From Henricia sp. BOLD:AAB3569 (Eukaryota; Echinodermata; Asteroidea; Spinulosida; Echinasteridae), in the NCBI GenBank assembly GCA_037783545.1, contig JBBELK010000514.1, positions 310,001 through 374,000 on the forward strand: 64,000 bases of DNA. The letters are read 5' to 3'. The notes under the pieces are model-generated. The model searched no databases. It was not told where the DNA came from and saw only the letters and a list, made by a program, of their open reading frames with translations. Made by a program: the position numbers and the translations under genes. Below are positions 1 through 12,600 of the stretch, one piece after another. Numbering within the stretch: position 1 is the stretch's first letter; each line of letters opens with the position of its first letter.

Positions 1-440
1 TGTGATCAGAGATCCGAGTTACGCTATTTGAGTTTGAGATCTCAGTCACGCTTTTAAAGTCCGAAAACCGGGTCATGCTATTAAAGTCCGAGACACGAGT
101 CACGGTAATTAAGTCCTAGATCGGAGTCGTATTATTCGAGTCTAAGATCCGAACGACGTTATTCAATTCAGAGATCGGAGTCATGTTATTCGAGTCGGAG
201 ATCTGAGTCGCGCTATTATAATCCGAGTCATGTTGTTTAAGTGAACCATCCGAGTCGCGCTCTTCAAGTGCACGATCCGAGTCGTGCTGTTCAAGTGCAC
301 GATCCTAGTCGCACTGTTCAAGTGCAAGATCCGAGTTTGCCTTGTTCAAGTGCAAAATGCGAGCGGAGTTATTTGAGTGTAAGATCTGAGTCACGCTATT
401 CAAGTCCACGATCCGAGTTTAAGACCTTAGTTCAAGTCCA
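1..440. repeat. Degenerate tandem repeat, about 30-bp unit
   Basis: A unit like GATCCGAGTCGCGCTATTCA followed by AGT recurs from the window edge to about 440 with many substitutions. The open frame across it on the plus strand is a by-product of the period. It lies in the intron that splits the second SEA domain. Confidence 0.85.
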
Positions 441-555
441 ACTTCAGAGTCACGCCGCGCACCCAACACTCTTAGGGTTGAAATTTGAGCAATTAAATTT
501 GAGTTTAATTGTCACAACTTCAGAGAGAAATTTCCCGAAATCACTCTCCACTTAC

Positions 556-668
556 AAATGTTGAAATTTGTGATGCCACTTGTTGGAACTCCGGAGAATT
601 TTTATCCCTCAAGTTGTCTGTGAAAGCGAGCGTTGGAAATCGTGCTTGAGCTGTGAATGCAGATACAC
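556..668 (-). CDS. Exon: SEA domain 2, first half
   Basis: The acceptor is a long T-tract ending ATCAG and the donor is GTAAGT; the exon has 113 bp and goes from phase 1 to phase 0. It reads [20 protein letters not shown] and then [17 protein letters not shown]. The L-x-D-x-NS-x-x-F motif is a textbook SEA start. The split phase (1-0) is exactly that of the first SEA domain, so the phase-0 partner exon should lie just below position 1 of the window. Its discovery shows that the gene continues past this edge. Confidence 0.82.
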
Positions 669-3600
669 CTGATAAAAAAAAAAAAAAAAACCTTTTTTGA
701 AGAAAATAATTTGGTTTCGATACTGACAACTGTGTGTATCCTTTATTGTAAAAGCCAATTTCATAAAGCTGTTTAGCAGAAAAATCTGCTTAATCCAAAA
801 TTTCTTTGCTTTATAAAAATGGTTTAATAGTCAAAATTGTATGTCAAATTGTGTTCTTACCTAGAATAGCACCAATAACACCAGTCGATTGCAATATCAA
901 ATTTTAAATGCTAACCCATTTTTATAAAGTAAACAAAATTTGAATTAAGCTAATTTTTCTTCTAAACAGTTCTATGAAATTGGCCCCAGGCCTTTCGGGC
1001 TTCAAATGGTGTTCAACGTTTGCTGTTGTCATGTCGTTTGGATATAATTAACTCTTTCAGTGCTCATATTGTTGTTAACATTTAAACCTAAAGTGCCAAA
1101 CTTTTTGCATTTTTGTATTTGTTTTGTTTTTATTTTAAATTCATGAATACCTTTTACGCATCCCTATTGGCTGAGAGCACATCACGTGGACAGTCTTAAA
1201 CTAGCGATAATGACCAGTGATAATGCCCGGCCGGCTGGCCCGTGTTTGTGCCCTAGTCAGCGCAGATACGGAACACGCACATGCACAAATTCAAAGAAAC
1301 TGCACATGCCCGAAAGCAAATTGTGCACTTATATCCAGTCGTGTGGGTGGGTGCGTGCGCGCGCACCATGCCTGCGTTACGCGTAACGCGCGCGATCGAA
1401 CAAAAACATGACGCACTGTGGGTGTAGGAAAGTGACTGCAAAACATGGCAAAATGACGAGCTAATTCTGGCGAGTTTTACCGATTTACACGAAAAGGTAT
1501 TTATGAATGGGATTAAAAGTAGGTTTGGCCAATCTTAAACAACCCGTTTAAAACCAGCTAGGGGTCCTGGGTACTGATAATGCCCTCGCCTGGCAGCTCG
1601 GAACCCCAGCTGGCTTTAAACGTATGTTTAAGATTCGCCAAACCTACTTTTTATCCTAATAGTGTACATGCGCGACGGTTGGCGAGTTGGAAGAAAAAAA
1701 ATTACACAATGGAGATCGTACATGTATGATACCACTTTCAGGGTACATACGATAGATCGTACATGTACGACCTTGGCACTGAAAGGGTTAATAATTAAGT
1801 TTGCCTGCTGTAGAACAAATGTATTGTCAAAAGTCTGCCATTTTGTTTTTACCCTCAATGAGAATCAAGGTTTTATTTGTGACCAGCGTTTCTGTCTGAA
1901 AGCCCTGTCCCTCGCACCAGTAGTACCCGCGGTCGGTCCCCGTCGCCCCAGGTATGGTGAGGAATGACATATCCCTGGTCCCCTGTAGCACGTCGTCGTT
2001 GCGATACCAAACAAAGCTTGCCACGTTCTTAAAGCCACATTCCAACGTAATCGATTCGTACTGCTCCACTTTTGGTGAACTTGCTTCTGGGTGTACCACA
2101 ATGATTGGTGGACCTTCAAAAAAACAAAAACAAAAGAGAATCGTTGTGAATCATTTCTGTCGACACAAAGAGTACAGGGCATGATTCCATTAAAAGGCCT
2201 TAGACACGGCATAGAGCAAATTCAATCGACTATAATTAACTATCAGAGTTTTGGTTTATTTGGTATTTCGTCATACATACGTTTATACAGCAGACATATG
2301 GAACCAAAATGGTTTTACATATAGATAATACAGGATTGAAAACTTTTACAAACGGCATTAATGATTTCCATGAGTGATCGAGGATGTGTATGATAAAATC
2401 CAACCTGTGTATATAAAGTCAGCTCAATATCTTTCCAAGAAAACAATAAAAAACTGTGTCCATATGCCTTTAAAAAAAATTGTGTAAAGGCACCATCCTA
2501 TTTAGGCTGGTTCCCTGGTTATACTATAGGAAAAATTTAGCCATACTGTATACCACGATAGTCAGGGACCTAGTTTGGTGTGCACACTCATTGATATAAA
2601 GTCTTTCCACGGTAAAGGGGGCATTTTGGCAACACAGACCATATTTTCCAGAAAATACCTTTGTCTGGTCTCAGAATAAAAGAAATAAGTTTCAGTTGTT
2701 CTGAAGAGATAACTTAGGCCCAAAAAAGGGTTACGAATAGTGTGACAACATGCCTTTCTAAAAACCCTGTGTAAAAATTTCCAATATACGCTCGTAACCG
2801 GGACGGACACATTTTAGGCCATCCCGGTTACGAGCGTATATTGGAAATTTGCACACAGGGTTTTAAGAAAGGCATGTTGTCACACTATTTGTAACCCTTT
2901 TGGGCCTAAGTTATCTCTTCAGAACAACTGAAACTTTTTTTTTTATTTTGAGACCAGACAAAGGTATTTTCTGGAAAATATGGTCTGTGTTGCCAAAATG
3001 CCCCCTTTACGTGGAAAGACCCACATGGGCTTTATAACTACATGTAACTACTCTCTGAATTATGCAGCCGATGACCCACCTTGAGGCATAACATTGAGGC
3101 CACAGTTTATTCCTTTGAAGTCTCCCGAACACACACACTCATAGCTGCCGCTGCCTTCTGTTGATACGCATGTTCCCTGATTCAAACATGGGCTGCTTTC
3201 ACAAAGATCAAAAGCTGTATTAAGGAAAAACAAAAAACAAAAAACCATTACAATTTTTGAATTATACAAAAATTCAAGAAAGTTGAAGGTAGCCTACATT
3301 TTTAAACGACATTGAGGGGTTGCAATACATATACAAGCTGTTTTAAACACATAATTTTTTAACACATGTTCTTCAAGCATCTTTGGTAGAATTGTAACCT
3401 CCTTAAAAATTGATTGCAATGTCATTCCCAATAAGCGTGATTTTTTTGTTTTTATTAATTTGTTTTCTTTTTTTGTACCATGCTTTTTAAGAAAGGTTTT
3501 ACAAAAATATTTTCCATCAAGATGCTTGAAGGAAAAGTGTTTAAAAATAAACAACTTCAATATGTAAACACTAAATACGAATACAATAGAAATCATATGA

Positions 3601-6600
3601 AAATGTCGAAGGGCTCAGTAAATTTATTTTTGTTTTTGTTTTGTTTTTTGCATCTCTTTCATCCATGAAAGTCGAACATCCAGATTTTTAGGTTCAAAAT
3701 AAAAAAAGACCAGAATTCTGTCAATTGCTGGAAATTAAGAAAAAAGTCAGCAAAATGTAAAAATAAAGGTATTAAATTGGTAAAAATGCCTCAGTGTTGT
3801 ATTTTGTAAAGAATTTTGTGCAAGGCAAGACAGAAAAGCTTCAGGTACATGCAATATCTTGAAAGGCCTCGATCCGTTTTTGCAAATGAACTCTACATAT
3901 GCATACTAACCATTACAAACTATTCCATCGCCGCTGTAACCCAGCCTCTTCAAGCACATACAGCGGTACGTTCCCGGCTGATTGATGCAAGTCGCATTGC
4001 TATGGCAATCATACAGGTTCTCATTTTGGCACTCGTCGATATCCATGCAATATGACAGACTGGAAGATTGACTGATACTCATCAGCTGGTAACCGTCTTG
4101 GCAAGTGCACAGGAAGGAGCCGACTGTGTTGGTGCAAGAGGCGAGTGTAGGGCAGACAGATTTAGGGTTTAGGCACTCGTTCACGTCTGCAAATGGAGCA
4201 AATTTAAAGCTCTAATACATCATTTGCAGTTGAAAAAAACAATTTAGTAAAAGTGTTGATTGCAATGGTAACAAACACCAAATGATTTTTTGTCTGTGTA
4301 AAATGGTACCTTTGTGGGAGAATAGACGTTTATCACGGTGCGGCCATCTTCCCTTTTATCCTATTAAAATGAACGCAACCAAACCGAGGCTTGCTGAAGC
4401 GTTGCGCGATCAAAAGAGCGCGCAGCGTCGACAGTGATTTAACGGGAGGTTACACGCGCTATCGCGCGGTTGCGCAGACGCACTGATCGTGCCCGCCACC
4501 ATGCCTGACACGTACTATGGGGAACAATACAAAGATAGACGCACCGTGATAAAGGTCTATTGCCAACTGAAGGTAGGTTTTTTTTAAAGTTGTCAGTAGA
4601 AAACTTTTATAACATTCATAAACACAAAAAGCATGAATGGATTTTTAGTATTACTGAAATTCTGTGCAATTTATAAACGGACATGTTTTTGGTATCATAG
4701 TTTTGGAAAAGGCAGCTGTTGTATTTACCCACACAACAGAACCTGTACACTGCAAATTACAATCTGAGCGAAATTTCACCCACCAATTTTTCCCATGGAT
4801 GTTGAAATTGTGATACCATATCAATTGTCATATTTTTCTCATTACCATTCTGAAATTTCACATTCTCAATCCGTATATCATCGAAAACCCCCCAATGTTT
4901 TGTAAACTAATTTGTCTGGTTCCATTAAAAGCAGTGCAGTGATTACACCAGTAACCTTTTTGGTTCCACATCCAAAATTGGAGATAGGAAATTTCCTGTT
5001 TTATTCCCATGGATAATATTTTGGGGAGGTATTTTATACGATTGTTAGCTTAAAACAAAATCCATTTTTCTTTAACTTAAAAAGTAGTATACTTGTTTGA
5101 TTTCCACTGGTAATCGAAAGCATAGGTCAAGAAAACTACCTTGTAGAAATTTTAGCCACATAGATGCAGTAATAGTTTAGTTCGGTTTTTGTGCATGAAT
5201 TAATGGCTCCAAAGACTCAAAAGGTTTTGTTATTTTTCTCATGAATGGGGGCACTTCAGACGAAATAATTTCACAGGATGATTACTACCATTACCATCTT
5301 GATAACAAGTAAGCTTAAAGATAATAATTCAGAAAGTTTTTTGGAGGGTAATTTCCAAACAAGTAGACTACCTTTAAAGGCCCTGTAGATGATCTGTTTT
5401 TGAGCGATTCTGCGAATAAAACCATTATAAATCAAAAGAAAGACATCAACAAACTCATCCAAAGAAATTTCAGCTTTGTCAAATGTACCACGTTAAAAAA
5501 AAACATGAAAATCCATATGCTTTTTCCTGGTCTTAGCGGGGTGTTTCAAATATTCGTTCTCAGTTGATCGGGTACTATGTGGCTTGCGTCATGCACTCTG
5601 TGGCGCACATCATATACTGCGTGTGCGCGCGATCCATAGCAGTACACAGCGCCCATGCATTTTGGACCGCGTAGATGCGAACCAAAAATAAGTAAATCGT
5701 TTGCAAACGATCTAAATAATTTCATCTTTACGGATTATTTTCTGGTAAAATTATATCATTTTGAGCGGAAACCTTTCATTGGGTAGTTGCTATTAATTCA
5801 ATCTTTACTTTCAGAACTTTTCCCCTGTAAACTCGTTGATTACTTTTTGGGGTCATTGCAAATGATACACTGGGCCTTTAAGTCACAAGCTATTATTTTG
5901 TGCATGTACATCTTTTGTTGCTTGTAACTGGATTTGTGAGGGATTTTGTAAAGGAGTCGACTATGATTTGAACCAAATTTAGATTACTGTGCCTGAACAT
6001 GACTAGTCTTTTTGCCAGAGATACATGCATCAAATTACCTGCGCAGTGATTGCCATTCCACGTGTATCCATCAGGGCACAGGCAAGTGAAGCTCCCAACA
6101 GTATTCTCACATGGCAGCATGGCTGGACAGACCGCCGTTGGTTGTTGGCATTCGTCAATGTCTGCAAAAAAAGAAATGACAGAAATGTTTAAAAAAAGAA
6201 CTCCAAATTATACTTTGACCCAAGAATCAAGGTCAGTATTGTGTGTGAACACCTTGTATGTGGCAAGGCAATCACCAGCCTCCATAAGAACCGCTGAGGT
6301 AGGGTGTGCCACTCTACCTGAAGTGCCTCCCCGAGCTCCTGCACTTCTAGGACTGTTTGGGAGATATATCTATCTATCTATGTCCCGTAGCTTGGAGGCC
6401 GTTGGGGCGAAATGCTGATGGCTCTTCAAACACAAGGTGTCTCTGTCCATTATTGTCGTTGCAATGGGTGATAATGTTCCACTCAGTGGCACCTGTCTCC
6501 TCTCTGAGAGGCAATTCATGGCAAAGTGCCTTGCCCAAGGGCACACACACCACGGATACGGGCAGACCCGGATTCGAACCCACGACCTGCAGAACTAACC

Positions 6601-9600
6601 ACGGTATTGAGTTCGAATCACTAGACCGCTCGGCCATGGTGCCCTAGAGATGCGCAGATGCAATAGTCAGCTTATCCCACACAGGTTTAAAACCCAACAA
6701 AATAGGTTTTCCTGAGAGCATTTAACTTTACATACAGGGTGTTTCCAGAAACAGGCAATGTCATACTTAATTGCTGTGGGAATCATTTTATTTAAAACAG
6801 TTCCACTTGGAAGTGAACCTGGATGAAATCACTGAAGCAGAACAGTCTTGGAAGCGAATCTAAACTCTAATCAGTGCCTTCCTATCAACAAGTTCTGTTC
6901 TGATCAAGAAATGGTATTTTAAGAAAATTTAATTTTTTGGGGAGAGTATATAATGTTACTACACCTCATAAATATTCATGAGCAAATTGGAGCGCGTCAT
7001 TGGCCGATTCAGCCGCGCGATTGGGAAGTAAAAATGCTACGCGCCCAGGTGACTTCAGCCCAGTGAGTATCCAACTGGCTGCCGTGCGTTTTTTTTTTCT
7101 GGTAGCACCAAAAATTCCCTCTGGAACCCGCCTCGTAAAATATGTATTGGAATCTTCACGGAACCAGACTAATTCAACTCTATTGCCATGGTATGGACCT
7201 CTGCAGCTCATAAACAACAATGGCAACATTTCTGAGTTTGGATTACAAGAAAATAGCCTAAATTGCTTGTTGTAATTGTATACTGTACTCGCCTTGAATC
7301 TGTTATTTTGTCAATTTGCTCATGAAAATTTCTGAGGTGTAGTATTAAAAAACAAATACAGCATGGTTTATTTCTGGAAAGTAGTGGGAATTACTGGTCC
7401 CATAGTGTAGGTCAGCTTGACTACCTCCCTCCGCTTCGCGTCAGGAGGTAATCAAGCTGACCTACAACTCGGGACCAGTAATTCCCACTACTTCCGCTCA
7501 AACCATGCTGTATTTGTATAATCTGCATCGGAGAAATATCAAAGAACTGTGTACAAACTATAGTGGTTTTTACCTTCACAGTGAGTTTCATTCCAGTTGA
7601 ATCCATCAAGACACAAGCAGCTGAAAGTTCCCACAGCATTGATGCATGTGGCTCCTGATGCACATGGGGACTCAAGACACTCATTAATATCTGGAGAAAA
7701 ATTTTCACAAAATTCAAATACTGCCTAAAGCCAGCGGGGAAAAAATGATGCAATTTCCAAAGTTTCTGCATCGATTGTATCTGAAAGGCCCGCTATATTG
7801 TTTTTATTTATACATATCTAAAGAGGAATGTTGGTCAACCAGCCTGCAGAAATTTCAGCTATTGACCGCCTTCGAACACGTGCAAACACGCCATTTTGGG
7901 AGTCAAATAATGCTGAGTCATTGTGGAAGCGATGTGCGTGCGCGCTGTGTGTGTCTCTGGTGGGCGTAACGCGGTTTAATTCACCAATGGGAGCCTTAGC
8001 ATCGCGTGTTACGCACGCTATGGACACACACAACACTTCCACAACGACGCGGCATTATTTGACTCCCGAAATGACATCATTGGCACGAGCTCAATACTAA
8101 AAACAGCAATGTCTAATAGAAAATCCTTAAAATTTTAAAAGTTTGACGTGCGTGCGTGGCAGATGGAATGACGCGCTCCATCAAAAAGCGTTATTGGCTG
8201 TTTGTAATGGTAAAATAATGCTGCTCGCACCGGCAAAAACCTTCTTCAAGCAGGATTTAATTTGCCGGTGCGCATACTGGCAACTAACCGTTTAAGGCAG
8301 TTTTTACAGGAAGCATACTGTTTCCGAAGCGTTTCAGAAACGGTTATCATGCTCAGTAGAAACACTCTAAAATGACAAAAGCATGACGGTTGTACTTTAT
8401 CAACCCCCACCTGCTTCACAGTTGTTGTCTGTGTATCCTGGGGCACATGTGCATGTGTAGTAATTGACACCCTCGGTACATGTTGCTCCATTTAAGCAAG
8501 GGCTGGAAGCGCACTCGTTAATGTCTGAAAAAGAAAAGTACCTATTATTATATAAAATGAAGCTTTTGTGTATACCGTGCGTTTCTGATACTGTGCAGCA
8601 CAGAGCCCCAATCTTATGTGCGTACAAACTGTGCGCACCCAAGCACACGCACGTCATGCATTAAGTGAACATATTGTGCGTGTGTGCACGGCGCACTCGC
8701 GCGAGTACAAAAAACACTGTACAACAGTAACAAAAGCTGACAAAAAAGCAGGTAGTTGTAAACGTTGGAAAGAAAGCAAAGTTTTCAACCCAAACAGACA
8801 AAAATCTTGTGGAAATCTTACAAAATAAAGAAGGTATAAGCTTCTTTTACATAACAATAGTAATATATTGGATGTCTTTTCGGGTGATATGAGAATAATA
8901 CCGCACTCGTCATGAAAATACCAAAACTCGCATTCGGCTCGTTCAGTATTTAAAATCTGCTCCAGCGTTTGTGACTCGGGCACATAACTTGAAATGGAGT
9001 CATACTCCAGTCACAATATTTTAGTGCAACCAAACATGGGATAAGAGAAAAACTGTGTGGTCCTCATTGGAATTCGAACCCGAGACCTCTGGCAAACCAG
9101 GCAGATGCTCTACCAGCCGAGCTATGAACATCCCATGTTCAGATGGTTATTTCATCAGTTGTTTCATTTTCATGATGATTAGGCACCACATTTGTTAGTT
9201 TGCACATCCATTTAACACCGAGAGAAAAGTATACCACTGTGCCTCATAACTCAGCTGGTAGAGCATCTGCTCAGTGAGTCAGAGGTCTTGGGTTTGAATC
9301 CCGACAAGGCCCAAATGATTTTTCTCTCATCTCAGCTTTGGGATGCAGTGAAAAGCAACTTGGCTCCACCAGGATTCGAACCGCGGACCTTCTGCTTAAC
9401 GTGCAAAGACACTACCAATTGAGCTATGAAGCAAACTGGTGGTCTCGAATCACGGTAGAGCAGTTGTTCCTCACTGATTGGGATTGGCTATCACGTGAGC
9501 TTAGCAAGCCCTACAGAGGGATAAACCCTTCAATGAGATAACACCCCTCCCAGAGATCACTTAAGATACGCCCCAAACCCCTTGCCCCAATTAAGAATTT

Positions 9601-12600
9601 AGCGAGAGGTATTTTTGGCATACAGTCTGAAATTGCTAAAATGTTCCTCTATTTTTAAAATTACCATTATTCATTAAGCTAAAATGTTCTGTAATCAAGA
9701 CAATAATTGTGAGCAGTGTGCTTTATTTACCATGCACATTTATCCGGTGAGTCAGAGGTCTTGGGTTTGAATCCCTCACACCAAGTTTGGCCGTTTCATT
9801 TCAATGGTTCTAGCAGCATGCCAAATGTTGCGTGCATTATGAGTTAGTAGTGTAATGACCAAGGGCCTTATCGGGATTCGAACCCGAGACCTCGGACTCA
9901 CAGGGCAGACGCTCTATCAGCTGAGTTACACGACATAGTTGGTATACTCCCTCAGGTTTTCCCCAGGGATTTGAATTAAGATTTGCTCTTAAAAATAACT
10001 CTAGTTGCTTTGCATGCAAAATAAAGAACTACGTAGTACATGTACATGCCATCCATTTTAGATGGTTTTTACCTGTTGTGCAGTTTGTATCAGTGTACCC
10101 TGGAAGACATATGCATGTGTACATATTGACACCATCAGTACAGCTTGCTCCATTCATGCAGGGGTTGGGATCACACTCATTAATATCTGAAAAAAAGAAG
10201 AAAACGTAGCAATAAAAAGAGAAGCAAGTTAGGAATTAAAAGTAGGTTTGGCCAGTCTTAAACATACATTTAAAACTAGCTAGGGGCCTGGACGCTGATA
10301 CTGGCCGGAGCTGGCAGGCGAGGGCCATTATCAGCGCCCAGGACTCTAGCCGGTTTTAAACGGATTGTATAAGACTGGCCAAACCTACTTTAAATCCCAT
10401 TCATAAATACCTTTTTGTGTAAATCGGTAAAACTCACCAAAATTAGCTCGTCGTTTTGCCATGTTTTGCATTCACTTTCCTATACCGCGTTCCTATGAAC
10501 TGCTAGCTGTGCGTCAAGTTGTTTTTGTTTTATCGCGCCCGTTATGCGTAACGCAGGCATGTTGCACGCACACGCATACAACCGAGTACTTGTCCCAGTG
10601 CACATTTTGCTTTTGGGAGCGTGCAGTTTCTGTGTGCGTGTGCGTGTTCCATACGCGCCGACTAGGGCGCAGGCACAAATGCGGGCCAGCCGGCTGGTCT
10701 TTATCACTGGTCTGTATCGTCCATTTAAAACTGGCCATGTGACTTGCTCTCAGCCAATAGGGATGCGTAAACTGTCTAAGGTATTATGAATATGTGATTA
10801 ATTAACTAAAGCATGTATACAGGATTTATGTCCCCAAATTTTAAATCAACCACTTGACTGAAAAAACCTCACTCGATCATATGGAAGATATAGAAGCGGT
10901 TCCAACTGTCCAATACAATGATTCTGCCCGAAATTATATCTCTTTATAAAAAAAACGATAATTGGAAATGTTTGGTGGTCAACAGTCACGCTCGTACGCC
11001 ACTAGACGCACATGGACACGCGTAAAATATACTCACCAGCGTATTTTCATTCGAAGATGCCGCACGTGCTCGTTGCGATACGTTCAAATTATTGAGCATG
11101 CACTCAGCTTGTAAAAACAAAAGTGCTTTTACTTGATCGCGATTTTTAGCCTTAAAAAAATACATTTTATCTTTATCGATACAACAGACGGGACAACATA
11201 AAGCAAGGTTAAGCAACAGAGGTAAGTGCAACCAATGCGCTTTTATTTGTTTTTGGCCGGTTATCACTCGAGCCACGTGGGTCATGAAAAATGACAACCA
11301 AAAAGGTGGATGGAAGGCGTGACGTCACCGGAAAGCAATCAATTGAAGATGCACGCATTTTTTGTTCAAAACAAAACCACTCATGTGAACAGAACTAAGC
11401 CCCGACTACTGTTATAATATGGCTTCGTTTTCCTTGCCAGGGAACCCACCTAAATAGGACGGTGACTTCCCATAATTTCTTGAAAGTGCATGGACAAATG
11501 TTTTCATTGTTTTCTCGGACCTAGATGAGGTACTGAGCTGACTTTACACAGGTTGGTTTTTATCAAACACATCCTTGCAATCACACAAGGTAAAAAAAGG
11601 GGTTTCGCCCCAAAACCACTTTGCCCTGAACTATTTCCCTCTAAACCACGGCCTGTGCACGAAGTGGTTTTGGGGCGTAGTGGCATTTGGGCGATATTGT
11701 GTTTGGACGAAGTGATTGGAGGCGAAATGGCACTCGAGCGAAGTGGTTTAGGGGCAAAATGGCACTTGGGCGAAATGGTTTTGGGGCGAATTGAATTTTT
11801 GTCACTTCAGACAAAACCATTTCAGGGGAAGTTTGCTACGGTCATCATGTTTATATTGTGTAAGTTAGGCGTAAATCTGTGAACATTTCTGATTTTCGAG
11901 ATTACCAATGATGTACATGTATACTGCCTTTAAGAGAAAATAACATAGGAAATCATTTATTAAGCTAGGAAGACCCTTCATGTATGTACAGACACTGGAA
12001 ACAATAGCCGTTTCCAAGCGATCACATGCTTAAGCACGCCGCGACCATGAAATAGCACTTAACTCGTCTGCTACAGTAATAATAATAATAATAATAATGA
12101 TTAGATTTGTATAGCGCACATATCCACCCTGCAGGGCGCTCAAGGCGCTGTTACCATTATTACCGCTGCCATCAGGGAATCACCAGAACCATTTCGCTTC
12201 AACTAGGTGGCTGCTGGTCAGGCGCTCAACCCTATCAGCAGTTAGATTGTGGCATTCCCCTTAACAGCTTCCCATATATCGCTTGGGTTGACGAGGCAAC
12301 TGGGATTAAGCGCCTTGCCCAGGGACACAGACACGTTGGTCGAAGTGGGGCTCGAAACCCCAACCTCTGATTGGGAGTCCCGCTTCATACCCACTAGACC
12401 ACACGCGCTCCCAAAAGTACACCGTTACTGCTTGCGCTTAAGCAGCGCTATGAAATTGGGCCCGGTTGTGAAGTACAGTTGCTAAGCATTGGCGTGCACT
12501 ATGCACAGAGCAACAGCATCATATAGTATGTTGACTTTGTAAGGGGCCGTCCATAAAGTACGTACGCACGCACGAAATGCCATGTACGCATGGGTGTACG

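Noticed and set aside
241-564. 107-residue plus-strand frame
   Set aside because: Most of it is translation of the 30-bp degenerate tandem repeat.
9861-9935. Possible functional tRNA gene
   Set aside because: A and B boxes and a T stem are present, but the acceptor arms do not pair and similar degenerate copies abound, so a SINE origin is more likely.
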